A stretch of DNA of 64,000 nucleotides from Bedellia somnulentella. Lineage: Eukaryota > Arthropoda > Insecta > Lepidoptera > Bedelliidae. The number at the start of each line of letters is the position of its first letter. Within the stretch, counting starts at the first letter, position 1. The stretch spans positions 7,266,501 through 7,330,500 of the forward strand of contig OY755197.1 of NCBI GenBank assembly GCA_963576735.1, given 5' to 3'. The notes below the pieces were generated by a model that was not told the origin of the DNA, did no database searches, and saw only the letters and a program-made list of their open reading frames with translations. Of this stretch, positions 12,101 through 20,770 are shown piece after piece. The position numbers and the translations under genes are program-made.

Positions 12101-15100
12101 TTTTAGTGATAAGTTCTTTAATCACTCTGAGTTTTTTTAGTGAATAAGTGACAGTTTTTGAGAGATAAGTTTTACTGTTTTATAGTTTTTTTAACAGGTA
12201 GTTATAATATTTGTTATTATGACTTTAGCTTACTTGTTACTATTTTGTTTACCTGCGGGCCTAGATAGAAAAGCAAAGGATGCTTTAAGGAAAAGTCGCG
12301 TAAGGGAGAACGAAACACCCATCGAAAAAAAACAAAGACTTCAGCAGGGCAAGCACGAGCCGTATTTAAACTAGTCATCGCGTGGGATAAAGCAGCCATC
12401 TTTTACGCACTTACTTAGTATCGTATACTGCCATCTCATTCTAACCGTTATCGCGTCGATAACTCGTGCTTGCCCTTCAGAATGAGAGAGATCGTCAGCG
12501 TGCTGCTCTTGCTGCCGAAACAGATGAGCAAAGAGAAGTTCACCTATCACAAATGCGAAGAAACACTCTTGTATATATGTAGCGTTGAGTCGAGTAAAAT
12601 TCCTTGATGAGATGGCTTTAAGTGATATAGATTCAAAGAAATACTTAAATGGTTAAGACCATTCCGAAAGCGCGAAATTCCCCATGACGAAAGCGCCTTG
12701 ATTGAAATGACCAGGATGAAAAACATGATGTTGCAATATATATTTTTTTCTTTAATATAATTAAGAGTAATTTATTCATGTTTTTATATACTTTTTTGCT
12801 CAAAATTTAGTAACTCTGTTTATTACTAATAAAAAAACTTTATTATCATATATTGATAAATTTCTGTCTAGTATTGATAACTTTACATACATACTTATAT
12901 TTCAAACTAAGAAACCTCCGTTTTTTCGAGTCGGTTAAAGAACTTTTAACCCATCTTCTAAATGTGACGAATACTTTTCTGAAAACCGCATCCAAATAGC
13001 TTAAGCCAAACGTGAGATAATCGCGGACCAACACACATACATACAGGTCAAACACAGAACCTCCTTTCTTTTTTTGGTCGGTTAATTCACTAAAACCTTC
13101 TCCTAAATGTGACGAATACTTTTCTGAAAACCGCATCCAAATAGCTTAAGCCAAACGTGAGATAATCGCGGACCAACACACATACATACAGGTTAAACAC
13201 AGAACCTCCTTTCTTTTTTTGGTCGGTTAAAGCACTAAAACCTTCTCCTAAACGTAACGAATACTTTTCTGAAAACCGCATCCAAATAGCTTAAGCCAAA
13301 CGTGAGATAATCGCGGACCAACAGACATACATACAGGTCAAACACAGAACCTCCTTTCTTTTTTTGGTCGGTTAAGGCACTAAAACCTTCTCCTAAATGT
13401 AACGAATACTGTCCTGAAAACCGCATCCAAATAGCTTAAGCCAAACTCGAGATAATCGCGGACAATTATACATACATACATACATACATACATACATACA
13501 TACATACATACAAACAATCGAACTGAGAACCTCCTTTTTTGAAGTCGGTTAAAAATCCCTTAAAAGCCCCAATACCGTTAGTCACCTCTTACGTACACGC
13601 ACCGGCAGAAATAGGGTAGTGTTACTCTAAACCGACACTACACAGCTATACTATAATGCCTAATATTGATTTTTACTTTCAGCAACCTATATTTAAAGAG
13701 GAACAAAAGGGTGTAAAGCAAATATTGCTTCTAGAAGAAGGAGCAAAGTTTATAACAATATCGGTAGAGGTGAATACTGAAAGTACTGATAATGTGGCTG
13801 TGGCGCGCATGGTAGCAAGGACTATACCTGGTAAGTTATTTATTGCAAACAAAGTAATCAATGCTATGTCATGTCTTATAAATTATTTAAAAAATTTGCA
13901 TTTTTCTCTTTCCACCACGTCACATCATATACCCGAATCCAATGAGGTCTATCCAACAGCATTCTTCCTATGTTACAAAGATAACAACGATTTTTTGATT
14001 TTTTTTATTTAGTTCCTTACCTAAAAATTTCGGCACAGGCGGAAATTGCATTCTATCTGAAAAGGTAGACAAGTGGCCTTCCGAATTAGTAAAAATTCGG
14101 AGGTAGGAAACGCAAACACTACTTAAACGTGTAAAAGAAATAAATGATAGAAGAATTTCGCGCTGGCAGCCATTGACACGGTAGCTCAATTGGCAGAGCG
14201 ACGGGGGCGTATACCCGATGTCGCGGGTTCGATTCCCGCCTGTGTCGAAATTTTTCTTTCCTTTATTTATTCTTTATTTATTAGTAATAATCCCCACATG
14301 AGGTTTTCATAAACAAAAATATTTAAATTTTATATCTTGTTAAAACGACCACAAATGTGATATAAAAAAGCCGAGGGTCTGGACCATACCAAAAATAATA
14401 ATGGTAATACATACATTAAACATGTTTATTTTTGCAAAAGAAGTAAACCATTTAAAAAAAACCTTTCACTGTTGCCTTTCAAAACTGTACATTTCGAACC
14501 TAAACCTCTAAAACTTCTCATAGAAGGAGAACGAATATACTCATTAGATTATGAGGTGAGGAGCACGGGGTACAAACTGGCTGTAGTGGCTGTTGACGAG
14601 CATCACGTGATAGCGCCGGGGATCGACAAGACTAATAGAGAGTGTCTTCATGTGTTCCATGCTAAAACTGGGACTAGATTACATAGGTGAGTACTCCAGT
14701 ATGAGTTATCTATGAAAATGTTGTCGTCAGTCTTTGCGTATTCAATTAAGGTTTTTTCATAAAAAATAAGTGGACCCTTGTAAAGTTTGTATGTATGTAC
14801 CCTTGTAAAGTTGTAAAAATGCTCTATTTTTACCATCTTGTCCCCTATCAACTTCCAAATGCGGCTGAGTAGTTTCCAGCTCTGAAGCTCTGGCTACCCC
14901 TTTTAGGGATTTATAGCCGTGACTATATGTTATGTTATGTTTATGCACACATATACTCACGGCTATAAATCCCTAGAAGGGGTACCCAGAGCTAAGGAAT
15001 TAGAAATTCCTACACCACGTTTGTAATTTAAGTAAGGAAAAGATGGAAAAATAAAGGTTGTTGGTGATGGGCCCCCAATAACATTGCCTAAAAATCCATT

Positions 15101-18100
15101 AAAAATCCCCAATTACCTTAGACACCTCTTGCTTACACCCACGGAAAGAAACGGAAAAAATATATACAAATTAGGTGTATCTGCCGACTCTCAATATTGC
15201 ATCGACAGTTACAGTTATCGCATTGACCCTGTTCAGGTACGTTGTTTCCCATGTGTCTCCTATGTGGTGACGAAAAGATCTAGGGCTGAAGAGGCCATGT
15301 TATTACATACCGATCAAAACCAATTCTAAATTTTCTAAATCGATAGACTTTAATACCCAGAAGATGCTTGGAATTTGTTAATTTCTCAAGATTTTATGTA
15401 AATATAACACCTAGTAGGTACGACTGCTATTTTGGGAGTTTCAAACATGTGCAAGCCTACTTTGATATAAGACTTTTTAACATAACAATAGTTAACCCAT
15501 TAATAATTTAATAACCCATAAATATATTTATTAACTAATTGAAGAAAGTACCACAAACAATTCGAATGGACAAAATAAAAAAAAAAAAATTTTTTTTTGG
15601 GTTTTTAAACGGGTGTTCCCAAATTGGCACAGTAGCGAGTGGTAATTTTTAAAACACGTTTTATCAATTCACAGCGTTTCCTTGTAGTTCTTACAACCCC
15701 AATCGGCTTCTATAATGGCTAATAATACAGAATACTTGTTTCGGAAGCTTTTCAGGTATTGATCGACGCCATCAAGTAAGACAATGAAGGACGAGCAGAA
15801 TGTCGTAGGAGGGATTGCCTCAAATGGAAACTGGCTATGCTTCGTCGAAATAGAAGTTGGTCCATGGGTTCTTCCCTAGACTGAACATGTAATCGCTAAG
15901 CATTTGCCAAGGCCATATCAAACATAGGTATTCAATACCCACCACCATTTCTTGCCATCAACGCCGGTTCTGTACAGTGAAATGGACTGCTGAAATTGAT
16001 CAATAAAATGGTTTCATCAACTCCACCCAGGTCTTTATTATTACATTTGATATAAATGTGGGTTCGTTATATCCATCTTTTGATTCTTTTCTGCATACTA
16101 TCTTTTTATAGTTTCTATTGGTTCATACGAATCATGCCATTGTGCAAATGCTGTTGTGTTTTTAGCGAACGAATAACACATATTTTTTATCGAACCCATA
16201 ATCGAACTTTCCTCTTTCTTTTTCCTTCATATCCATAGCGTTTGAATAGGTATAAGATTTTTTACAGGCTCTTTCATGCGACTTTCATTTAGTATTCGGT
16301 TTTAAGATTCTGTGTAGATTTTTGTATAAATTGGATTATGCCAGACAGATTTGATGTTGATAAACTGAGGCTGGTCGAATGGTCAACAGCAACTAATTAC
16401 GAACAATGGATCTGACACGAGCTCTCTTAGTGGCCAATGGCTCATCATCAGTGCATCGGAAAGAAAACGTTCATTGCGAACAATTACCTCTTTGTTTCCA
16501 GAAACATCATTTAGCAAGTTAGATAATACATTATCATTATCAAAACCCTCTAATTCGTCGGTGTCAACACTGGGTTCTTGTGGTATTGTGGCCAAGTCAT
16601 ACTCCAAAACAACATCACTGTCTTCTTATATGGAATTAATGACCTCCTCTAAACTGTTGTAGTTGTCAAAAGCGCTAAACTTTAGCCTGCAACACATTTT
16701 CAAAACCTGAAAATCAAGGATAAACTTAGTACACTTGTGGCCGCTGTACCCAAATTGGAACACCAAAGTTTCGGATAGAAAAAAAGCTTACATTCTTATT
16801 ATATGTAATTACAAAATGTTGAAAAACATTCAATATTTATTCAATCTTAATAATATAAAGAAATATGATTTCAATTGCATCTAAATATTACAATAATAAT
16901 AAATAGCTGTACTTACCTACACGTATGTCCTGAAAACAATTTTCAATAAATGATTATAATAACACCATTAACTTTCATAAAAAAAAATGTATTGTATTTT
17001 AATTCACTGCACTTTTAATTGCTCGAAAATTTAACTTTGTTTCAACTGGCATCAATAATTTTATTTTTTTCCCTCTTAAATTAAGTGTTCCCAAATTGGC
17101 ACGGCAACCAAGAATGGGTTAAGATAAAAACCTTTAATAGCTTTTTGTTATAAGTTGCATATATGACACATTACGTATAAAATACATTTAATAAAAAGTT
17201 ACTTAATTAACTAAAAACATGAAAATGGTAAAGCTCCAGTAGATTATAATATATTTGCATTCTAGGATCCCGGCTAAAAATAGCGGCATTAAAGATGTGC
17301 AGTCAATAGTCGCGCTGCCTCATAAAGCTCACTGGGTAGCTGTAGTTGGGAACGATAAGGCTGGAATTATTGATATCAAAAGTAAAAGGCATGTTAGGTA
17401 AGTTCATAAAAATATTCTACTGTAATTGAATTTGACCCTTGTATGATATGAGGTAAGGGATTAGGTAAGGTAAGGGGGATAAGGGTTTCTTCACAAATTT
17501 TATTTATTTACTTCCGGCTCGTCGTGAATGAGGGAATTTATAATTTGTATTTGTACTTTGCTAGAGAGACATTTCGACACCGCGATGTAGGATTATGAGT
17601 GAGACGCTGCTAGAGAGTGAGCGAGTCCACCGTGTTGAGGCCACTACAGTGAATTTATTAATAACTTGACATCCAGTACATGGATGCCACTCCATCCCAG
17701 GACCTTTGAGCTTCAACGTCTATCGGATCTAACTTGCGTAAATGCCCTGCGCACTGTAATTTTAGCCCTGGCACTACCTCAGCTATGTCAGCTGCTGCAG
17801 TTCTTCTGCGGATCCTCGGCTATGAATTCAATTTCAGAGAAACCATCTTAAAGAACTGAACCTGCATCTTATAGAAACCACTAACTTGGCCATTGGGTTT
17901 GATGAAAGCCACTTCGTTTTAAGTAAATTTAGGCTTCTTCATAAGGACCATTGTAAGAGAAACTTTCCGAAAGCTTGCTTATGCCAGTGATTCCTTCGAG
18001 TCATAGCAAATGCTCATCAAGTTCGAAATTTCTCAGACGATTCTCAACTACGTTATTTTATATATAATGAAAGCAATTATACCAGTTGTTTTTCCTACCA

Positions 18101-18979
18101 GGTTCGTACCACGATGGAATGGAGCTTGCACTAAAGATGGTAAGATTGGTCTATGCGCCCCGACCCGAGGAGGGTTGGAATTGATAGAATTGAAGAGAGG
18201 CTCCAGTGTTCAACCTCTGATATACCGATCGGCTGAAGGGGTCTTCTCTATCATTACCATGTTTAGTTCTACTGATGATTATGTCTTCTATTACCACAGT
18301 GGAAGGAAAACTTTGAGAGTTTTTAGGTGAGTAAATAAATAAATTACATTTATATTATGTTTTGCTTACAATCCGGATATCTTAGATTTGAATCCGTTAA
18401 TATTTTTTTAAACGCAGATGGTATGGGTTGCGTAAGAAAAATATACAACACACAATCACCTGGTTGATCAAACTTAAAGATGCCACCTAAGTATGCTCGT
18501 AAGCCGTCTGTCCTGGCTAGTATTTAGCGTTAAATCTTCACTTAAAACAGCGTAGTGGATCATTTCTTGTTGTTTGAGTTTCTTGATGAGCTTATATGAA
18601 ATGGGTATCTCTAGTTACCGCATTTGCTAAAATCTAGGTATTCGAACTCCTCCATTCACAAAAAGTAAATACATTTAAGTATTGATGATGTAAGGCAACT
18701 CCCGTGGTACAGTGGTTATGAGTATGAAGATAGGTTAGCCGAGGCCCTGAAGAGAAGAAAGTTTCCTAATGGTATTTGTATGATGGTGTTCATGTTGATT
18801 TATTAACAGACATAATTTATTTATTTATTTCCAGAACTGCAGACGGTAAAGCTATAGCAGAATATAGAGCTCCTACCGAAGTAACTGCAGTGGAAAGTGC
18901 ACACAAGGGCAAATCAGTGGTGATAGCTGGACAAGACGGATGTCTTACAATCCTAGATATTAACGATCCTCATGCTTAA
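1..18979 (+). CDS. WD40-repeat protein, NWD/qui-1-like, C-terminal part (14 exons)
   Basis: Seen: 14 exons join in one open frame with GT-AG sites and matching phases: 1-193, 944-1004, 1259-1411, 4941-5128, 5548-5677, 6296-6417, 6598-6749, 7276-7494, 8602-8806, 13683-13830, 14524-14686, 17266-17397, 18102-18326, 18835-18979 (TAA). About 744 codons lie in the window and the start is left of it. WD-type signatures recur: VISWDL, YVWSL, TVKIWNI, VVIWDL, and a final GQDGCLTILDINDP. Known: WD40 repeats form beta-propellers for protein interaction; NWD1/NWD2 and nematode qui-1 combine an N-terminal NACHT domain with many C-terminal WD40 repeats. Inference: the number of repeats, the lack of any other domain and the style of the last blade suggest this family. 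A Lys/Asp/Glu-rich loop is coded by the end of exon 6 and start of exon 7. Another large WD40 protein is possible. Introns are filled with mobile elements. The neighbour, the fibulin-like gene, is convergent. Confidence 0.72.
291..537 (-). repeat. family A SINE-like copy
   Basis: A full copy reading ACATACAAACATATACTCACGG to CACTACACAAC on + (minus orientation). Family A in sense orientation starts CTGTGTAGTGTCGGCTTAG and ends GCCGTGAGTATATG(TATG)n. Confidence 0.85.
540..758 (-). repeat. family A copy, diverged
   Basis: Abuts the previous copy. It belongs to the subfamily with TAAGGGTAT in place of TAACGGTATT, and is older. Confidence 0.7.
944..1004 (+). CDS. WD40 gene, 61-bp exon
   Basis: A short exon between a TTTACTTTCAG acceptor and a GTAAGG donor. 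It enters in phase 0 and leaves in phase 1, exactly what is needed to join the preceding exon (phase 0) to the next one, which starts two bases into a codon. It codes SMLLNMLTSEYITINNPLSG. Confidence 0.7.
1259..1411 (+). CDS. WD40 gene, exon 3
   Basis: AATTTCAG acceptor, GTAAGT donor, enters and leaves in phase 1. It codes a stretch with YVLNHNLFIYGPSTWVQF and a following acidic segment. The first codon (GAA) is completed by the G of the 61-bp exon. Confidence 0.75.
1619..1855 (-). repeat. family B tRNA-derived SINE, 5'-truncated
   Basis: Minus copy: TAAACGTTCACGCCGAATAT at its 3' end on +, through GGCAGGCCTATCGCCGTTTTG to the CTCACCGT region. The tRNA-like head is missing. Confidence 0.75.
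1858..1975 (-). repeat. family C tRNA-like fragment
   Basis: GAAAGAAAAATTTCGATAC, then a tRNA-like sequence (AATCGAACCCGCGACCTCGG, GAGCTACCGTGTC) in minus orientation. One arm of the foldback family. Confidence 0.7.
2541..4003. repeat. local direct duplication (two units), one with a family A insertion
   Basis: Unit 1 (2541-3409) and unit 2 (about 3411-4003) match over TTGGTGATGTG...GATTGCAATTAT, a tRNA-like block (2893-2962 and 3750-3822) and GATAAAGTCGGTCGATGAAA. Unit 1 alone carries a family A SINE at 3037-3278. Confidence 0.8.
3037..3278 (-). repeat. family A SINE-like copy with empty-site control
   Basis: Full copy inserted at CAATTAAAT. AATTAAAT (3029-3036) and AATTCATTAAAT (3279-3290) flank it, and the paralogous unit 2 has the uninterrupted CAATTAAATGGACA. 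Confidence 0.85.
4628..4863 (+). repeat. family A SINE-like copy
   Basis: From CTATGTAGTGTCAGCTTAG to AGCCGTGATTATATGTATG, in the intron before WD40 exon 4, close to its acceptor. Confidence 0.85.
4941..5128 (+). CDS. WD40 gene, exon 4
   Basis: A long T-tract and CAG precede the exon, and GTAACT follows. Phase 1 to phase 0. It codes FFVIMWSGDLDDDRLLVHF and a Cys-containing loop ending EPDRGYQ. Confidence 0.75.
5548..5677 (+). CDS. WD40 gene, exon 5
   Basis: Too short for a simple ORF scan. ATTTCAG acceptor, GTATGT donor, phase 0 to 1. It codes VTVYSLKIDEKRWTKFEEI and ends RGKKDRMLL; the next strand (TTYSFVVWDF) follows in exon 6. Confidence 0.72.
6296..6417 (+). CDS. WD40 gene, exon 6 with charged loop
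   Basis: TTATTTCAG acceptor, GTATAT donor, phase 1 to 0. It codes ATTTYSFVVWDFEEAIP, then a Lys-rich run and a run of Asp and Glu, probably an exposed inter-blade loop. Confidence 0.72.
6598..6749 (+). CDS. WD40 gene, exon 7
   Basis: ATATTTTAG acceptor, GTAAGA donor, phase 0 to 2. It continues the charged loop (EDKIDEPKKDNR), then codes VLKLPHTIRNIS and FMISKNNVYAVAGVR. Confidence 0.73.
7001..7072. repeat. near-perfect hairpin
   Basis: GACTGAGCAATCTACGCC and its complement GGCGTAGATTGCTCAGTC flank a tiny loop (CACT inside TTTT/AAAA); the arms continue outward through GTTTTAAGAG / CTCTTAAAAC with minor mismatches. In a WD40 intron. Confidence 0.85.
7276..7494 (+). CDS. WD40 gene, exon 8
   Basis: TTGTAG acceptor, GTAAGA donor, phase 2 to 2. 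It holds the clearest WD40 signatures of the gene: KNLYVWSLETTQLIKILDAH and SSIDRTVKIWNIDNIF. Confidence 0.8.
7529..7891. repeat. MITE with AATAGGCTATTTGACT ends, copy 1
   Basis: An approximately 360-bp element bounded by GGCTATTTGACTGTAATAA and CTTAGTCAAATAGCCTATT. It is homologous in opposite orientation to 19628-20069. Confidence 0.75.
8602..8806 (+). CDS. WD40 gene, exon 9
   Basis: TTATTTCCAG acceptor, GTATTT donor, phase 2 to 0. It codes SCWGLWDTSTGRLLTQL, ITPNGEIVITAESGN and VVIWDL, one full WD40 blade and the start of another. Confidence 0.8.
8878..9223 (+). repeat. family B tRNA-derived SINE
   Basis: Starts CAACCGTGATAGCCCAGTCG (shortened tRNA-like head) and ends GGATATTCGGCGTGAAC(TTAACATAACATAAC). 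It meets the next copy tail to tail. Confidence 0.82.
9225..9408 (-). repeat. family B SINE, head missing
   Basis: Minus copy from CATAAACGTTCACGCC to CTCACCGTTAGCAACCATG. With 8878-9223 it makes an inverted pair. Confidence 0.78.
9580..10037 (+). repeat. two family A copies in tandem
   Basis: A diverged copy (9580-9765, lacking its 5' end) and a good copy (9790-10037, CTGTGTAGTGTCGGCTTA to GCCGTGAATATATGTATG). Confidence 0.78.
10333..10585 (+). repeat. family A copy
   Basis: CCGTGTAGTGCCGGCTTAG to CCGTGAGTATATG(TATG)n; the subfamily with CCACGGGTGTCGTAAG. Confidence 0.85.
10720..10937 (+). repeat. family A copy, diverged
   Basis: GGTGTAGTGCTTGATTGAAA to GACCGTGAGTATATTTATG, with small deletions. 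Confidence 0.72.
11095..12096. mobile_element. foldback element with about 165-bp inverted repeats
   Basis: The left arm (11095-11270, AAAAACTTCAAATTAAAAAC to GAAGTCGGTGCC) is matched by the complement at 11924-12096. No transposase is seen between them. Confidence 0.8.
12241..12580 (+). pseudogene. possible Helitron-type N-terminal coding remnant, interrupted
   Basis: One frame reads KDALRKSRVRENETPIEKKQ, then after a 129-bp insertion ERDRQRAALAAETDEQRE. This Arg/Glu-rich 'R..ET...R...' style is seen in the N-terminal region of insect Helitron-like proteins. No helicase or Rep motifs are present; the assignment is tentative. Confidence 0.3.
12347..12475. mobile_element. 129-bp MITE
   Basis: Perfect 13-bp terminal inverted repeats GGGCAAGCACGAG. 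TTCAG occurs near both edges but the target-site duplication is not clear. It breaks the coding-like stretch around it. Confidence 0.65.
12938..13546. repeat. 145-bp tandem array, four copies
   Basis: The anchor AATG/CG(T)(G/A)ACGAATAC recurs at 12961, 13106, 13251 and 13396, exactly 145 bases apart. Each unit has CCGCATCCAAATAGCTTAAG and a CATACATACAGG block; the last copy expands into (CATA)n at about 13469-13512. The small frames here are repeats of one another. Confidence 0.9.
13683..13830 (+). CDS. WD40 gene, exon 10
   Basis: TTACTTTCAG acceptor, GTAAGT donor, phase 0 to 1. It codes QPIFKEEQKGVKQILLLEEG and VAVARMVARTIP. It lies directly after a family A SINE half whose other half is about 2.5 kb upstream. 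Confidence 0.72.
13995..14340 (+). mobile_element. family C foldback element, left arm reduced
   Basis: The right arm is complete: ATAAATGATAGAAGAATTTC, a tRNA-like block at 14176-14248, then AAATTTTTCTTTCCTTTATT and CCCCACATGAGGTTTTCAT. The left arm lacks most of its tRNA-like part. Confidence 0.78.
14524..14686 (+). CDS. WD40 gene, exon 11
   Basis: The frame is open further upstream, but the only AG that keeps phase with the preceding exon is the pyrimidine-rich AACTTCTCATAG, giving a start at 14524 (phase 1). The donor is GTGAGT in phase 2. It codes YSLDYEVRSTGYKLAVVAVD and LHVFHAKTGTRLHR. Confidence 0.72.
14826..15155. repeat. two partial family A copies, tail to tail
   Basis: A + copy (14826-14945, 3' part only) and a - copy (14946-15155, cut within its 5' part) meet at their TATG tails. 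Confidence 0.75.
15171..15236 (+). pseudogene. orphan WD40-like fragment
   Basis: GVSADSQYCIDSYSYRIDP followed by VQ|GTACGT looks like a WD40 strand with a donor, but neither end fits the phases of the flanking exons (both phase 2). Perhaps a dead or alternative exon, or chance. Confidence 0.2.
15492..17122 (-). pseudogene. decayed piggyBac-type element
   Basis: TTAACCCATT begins both ends (15492 and the complement of 17119-17122), and GTGTTCCCAAATTGGCAC appears near both ends in inverted or direct form. On the minus strand, broken frames give an acidic N-terminal-like stretch (VLEYDLATIPQEPSVDTDEL, about 16383-16610) and, near 15960-16030, LGGVDE and GKKWWW, hallmarks of the piggyBac transposase catalytic region. 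Stops and frameshifts make it a relic. Confidence 0.72.
17266..17397 (+). CDS. WD40 gene, exon 12
   Basis: GCATTCTAG acceptor, GTAAGT donor, phase 2 to 2, no long ORF of its own. It codes IPAKNSGIKDVQSIVALPHK and WVAVVGNDKAGIIDIKSKR, a WD40 blade. Confidence 0.75.
17400..18080. other. intron, no recognised element
   Basis: Between WD40 exons 12 and 13. GC is higher than the surroundings at 17520-17960 (e.g. CTGCTGCAGTTCTTCTGCGG), which suggests an old mobile element, but I recognise no domain or terminal repeat. Confidence 0.3.
18102..18326 (+). CDS. WD40 gene, exon 13
   Basis: TTTTTCCTACCAG acceptor, GTGAGT donor, phase 2 to 2. It codes FVPRWNGACTKDGKIGLCAP, GGLELIELKRGSSVQPLIY and YVFYYHSGRKTLRVFR. 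Confidence 0.78.
18835..18979 (+). CDS. WD40 gene, last exon
   Basis: TTATTTCCAG acceptor, phase 2; stop TAA at 18977-18979. It codes ADGKAIAEYRAPTEVTAVES and GQDGCLTILDINDPHA, the terminal WD40 blade. A possible poly(A) signal AATAAA is at 19154-19159. Confidence 0.8.
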
Positions 18980-19153
18980 GAAATCTTTAGGAAACTAGTT
19001 ATTTTATTTTAGACGAATTTAAGTATAGGTTGAATAATATAGGAAAATACGTTTGCAATAGATTATCGATTATAAATTGAATTTTGTTATAACTCTTAAT
19101 CAGCTCGTAACTACTTCGGCAAAACCAGCAACATATTTCTGCACTACTACAGC

Positions 19154-19159
19154 AATAAA
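19154..19159 (+). terminator. candidate poly(A) signal of WD40 gene
   Basis: AATAAA lies 175 bases after the stop codon of the WD40 gene. No cleavage site can be proven from sequence. Confidence 0.4.
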
Positions 19160-19627
19160 GCTTTTCCTATACTATCCTATTTCAGAGTACACCATATCAA
19201 AAAGTTGAGTTATTGCCTTTATATAATAAGTTTTGATCGTAATAACAAATAGATTAACCGTGCAAACTGAAACGACCATAGGCAAATTATTAGCAGCTGG
19301 TTTATACAAAACGCTTTTGTGTAATATATCTTAGAACTCGAAAAATATCTTAGCCATAACGCACTTTTTCTGCTAGCTCGATAGAATGCATTTTTTTTAA
19401 TCCTATTCTCTTTCGGTGATTCGGTGAAATACTTGGCTGAAGTTGGCAAAAAACTACATTCTACACCTGAAAGACTTAATAGGCAATTTCTCATAGAATT
19501 TACCTATGTCTGTTTAGGTCTGGAGCTATATTCAAATTAGACCATAAATTGAGATAAAAAGTTGTTTGTAGAATATAACTATATATTGAAACGAATGCAT
19601 AACAATAAATATGAATTTGAATATGAA

Positions 19628-20069
19628 ATAGGCTATTTGACTAAGTTTTGAAAACTATCTTACGGTGTTAATTTGTTTATAAGGAGCCCTAAAAAATATT
19701 TTTCTGTCTTCATTTTAGCTATTTTATTAAAAAATCGAATAAGAAAATGCAATATTTAAATGTACCGCGAAAACGCGACTTGAAGTAATATGGCGGCTGT
19801 AGCACAAATGACGTCAATTCCGCATTATGCACCAATGAGCGAAGCGATACACAGTTTGTTTATGTGCGATCTACCTCATTATAGAAATAGCCAATCACGG
19901 TCGTTTTTAGTCGTTGACAGTTGCATCAAAAATACTTATTTTAGAAGGCGGATTTTGATGAAATAATGCAATATTTTTATCTTGCATTATTACATATTGC
20001 TCCAAAAAAGAAATATTAAGACTAATGGAATAAAAAATATGTATATTTTTATTACAGTCAAATAGCCTA
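19628..20069. repeat. MITE with AATAGGCTATTTGACT ends, copy 2
   Basis: Bounded by AATAGGCTATTTGACTAAG and CAGTCAAATAGCCTATT, a 16-bp inverted terminal repeat. Opposite orientation to the copy at 7529-7891. It lies in the gap between the two convergent genes. Confidence 0.8.
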
Positions 20070-20487
20070 TTGCAACGCTTTTTTCGAGTACTGAGTGTGA
20101 TTTTCACGAAACCAACGTCAATTTACTCCAAACTGTTGTTATGCTATGGAGTGAAGAGACACATTTTAGTTTTTTTGTATACTTTTTCAAGTCATTCGTT
20201 ATCTTGATTAAAACTTGAACTTTGCCTACCTAGATCTGTATTGTAACAACGATAAAACAAATGTTTATGTCTCATGGAGCTAATACACAAATCTATATTG
20301 GTAGTATATTTTATAGTAATGATAATGAAAATGATGAAATGATGATGAATTAAGAATGGTAATCTTAGACAGCATGATAGAAAAATTAAATGTTAGTTGT
20401 GGACAAGTTGTACGATAATTTAATATTGCGAAGGGCGTGATGTAAAGCCCAAGTAGGAAATCGTCCTATCAAATAGAAAAGAAAGCA

Positions 20488-20770
20488 GAAGGTCTACTTT
20501 TCTACCTTTATAAACATTTATTTCTGTCTCTGGCACGCAACGAATATTCGGATTGAGTAATTTTGATATGTATAGAAAAATATTAATATTGGCGCTTTCT
20601 AATCGGTGAAACCAACGACAACTAAGGAGATATCGTTGGATTCGTCTCACTTATCAAAGATGTCAAAATCCAAATATTCATTTTGTGTGAGCGAAAATGT
20701 TTTTTTTTAATAGGGGCTAAAACAGATAAGTATCCCTATTATCGTTCCCGATGTGAAGAGTAGACCAAGA
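20488..20770. repeat. MITE with AGGTCTACT ends
   Basis: Bounded by AAGGTCTACTTTTCTACC and GTGAAGAGTAGACC. Related sequences are at 30868-31090 and 40249-41075. Confidence 0.65.

Larger units (their letters stand above)
10938..13643 (-). repeat. one family A copy split by a 2.45-kb composite insertion
   Basis: The 3' part (10938-11096, ending GCATCGCCCAA) and 5' part (13546-13643, AAAAATCCCTTAAAAGCCCC to CACTACACAGC) are the two pieces of one SINE. All of 11097-13545 was inserted between them. Confidence 0.75.

Noticed and set aside
12846..13426. Three small homologous proteins on the minus strand (MRFSEKYS...)
   Set aside because: They are translations of the 145-bp tandem repeat, spaced exactly 145 bases apart.
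13466..13512. A CRISPR-like array of short repeats
   Set aside because: It is a (CATA)n microsatellite; there are no spacers.
14441..14523. A longer WD40 exon 11 starting near 14441
   Set aside because: The frame is open, but AGs at 14440 and 14443 give the wrong phase; the AG at 14523 matches.
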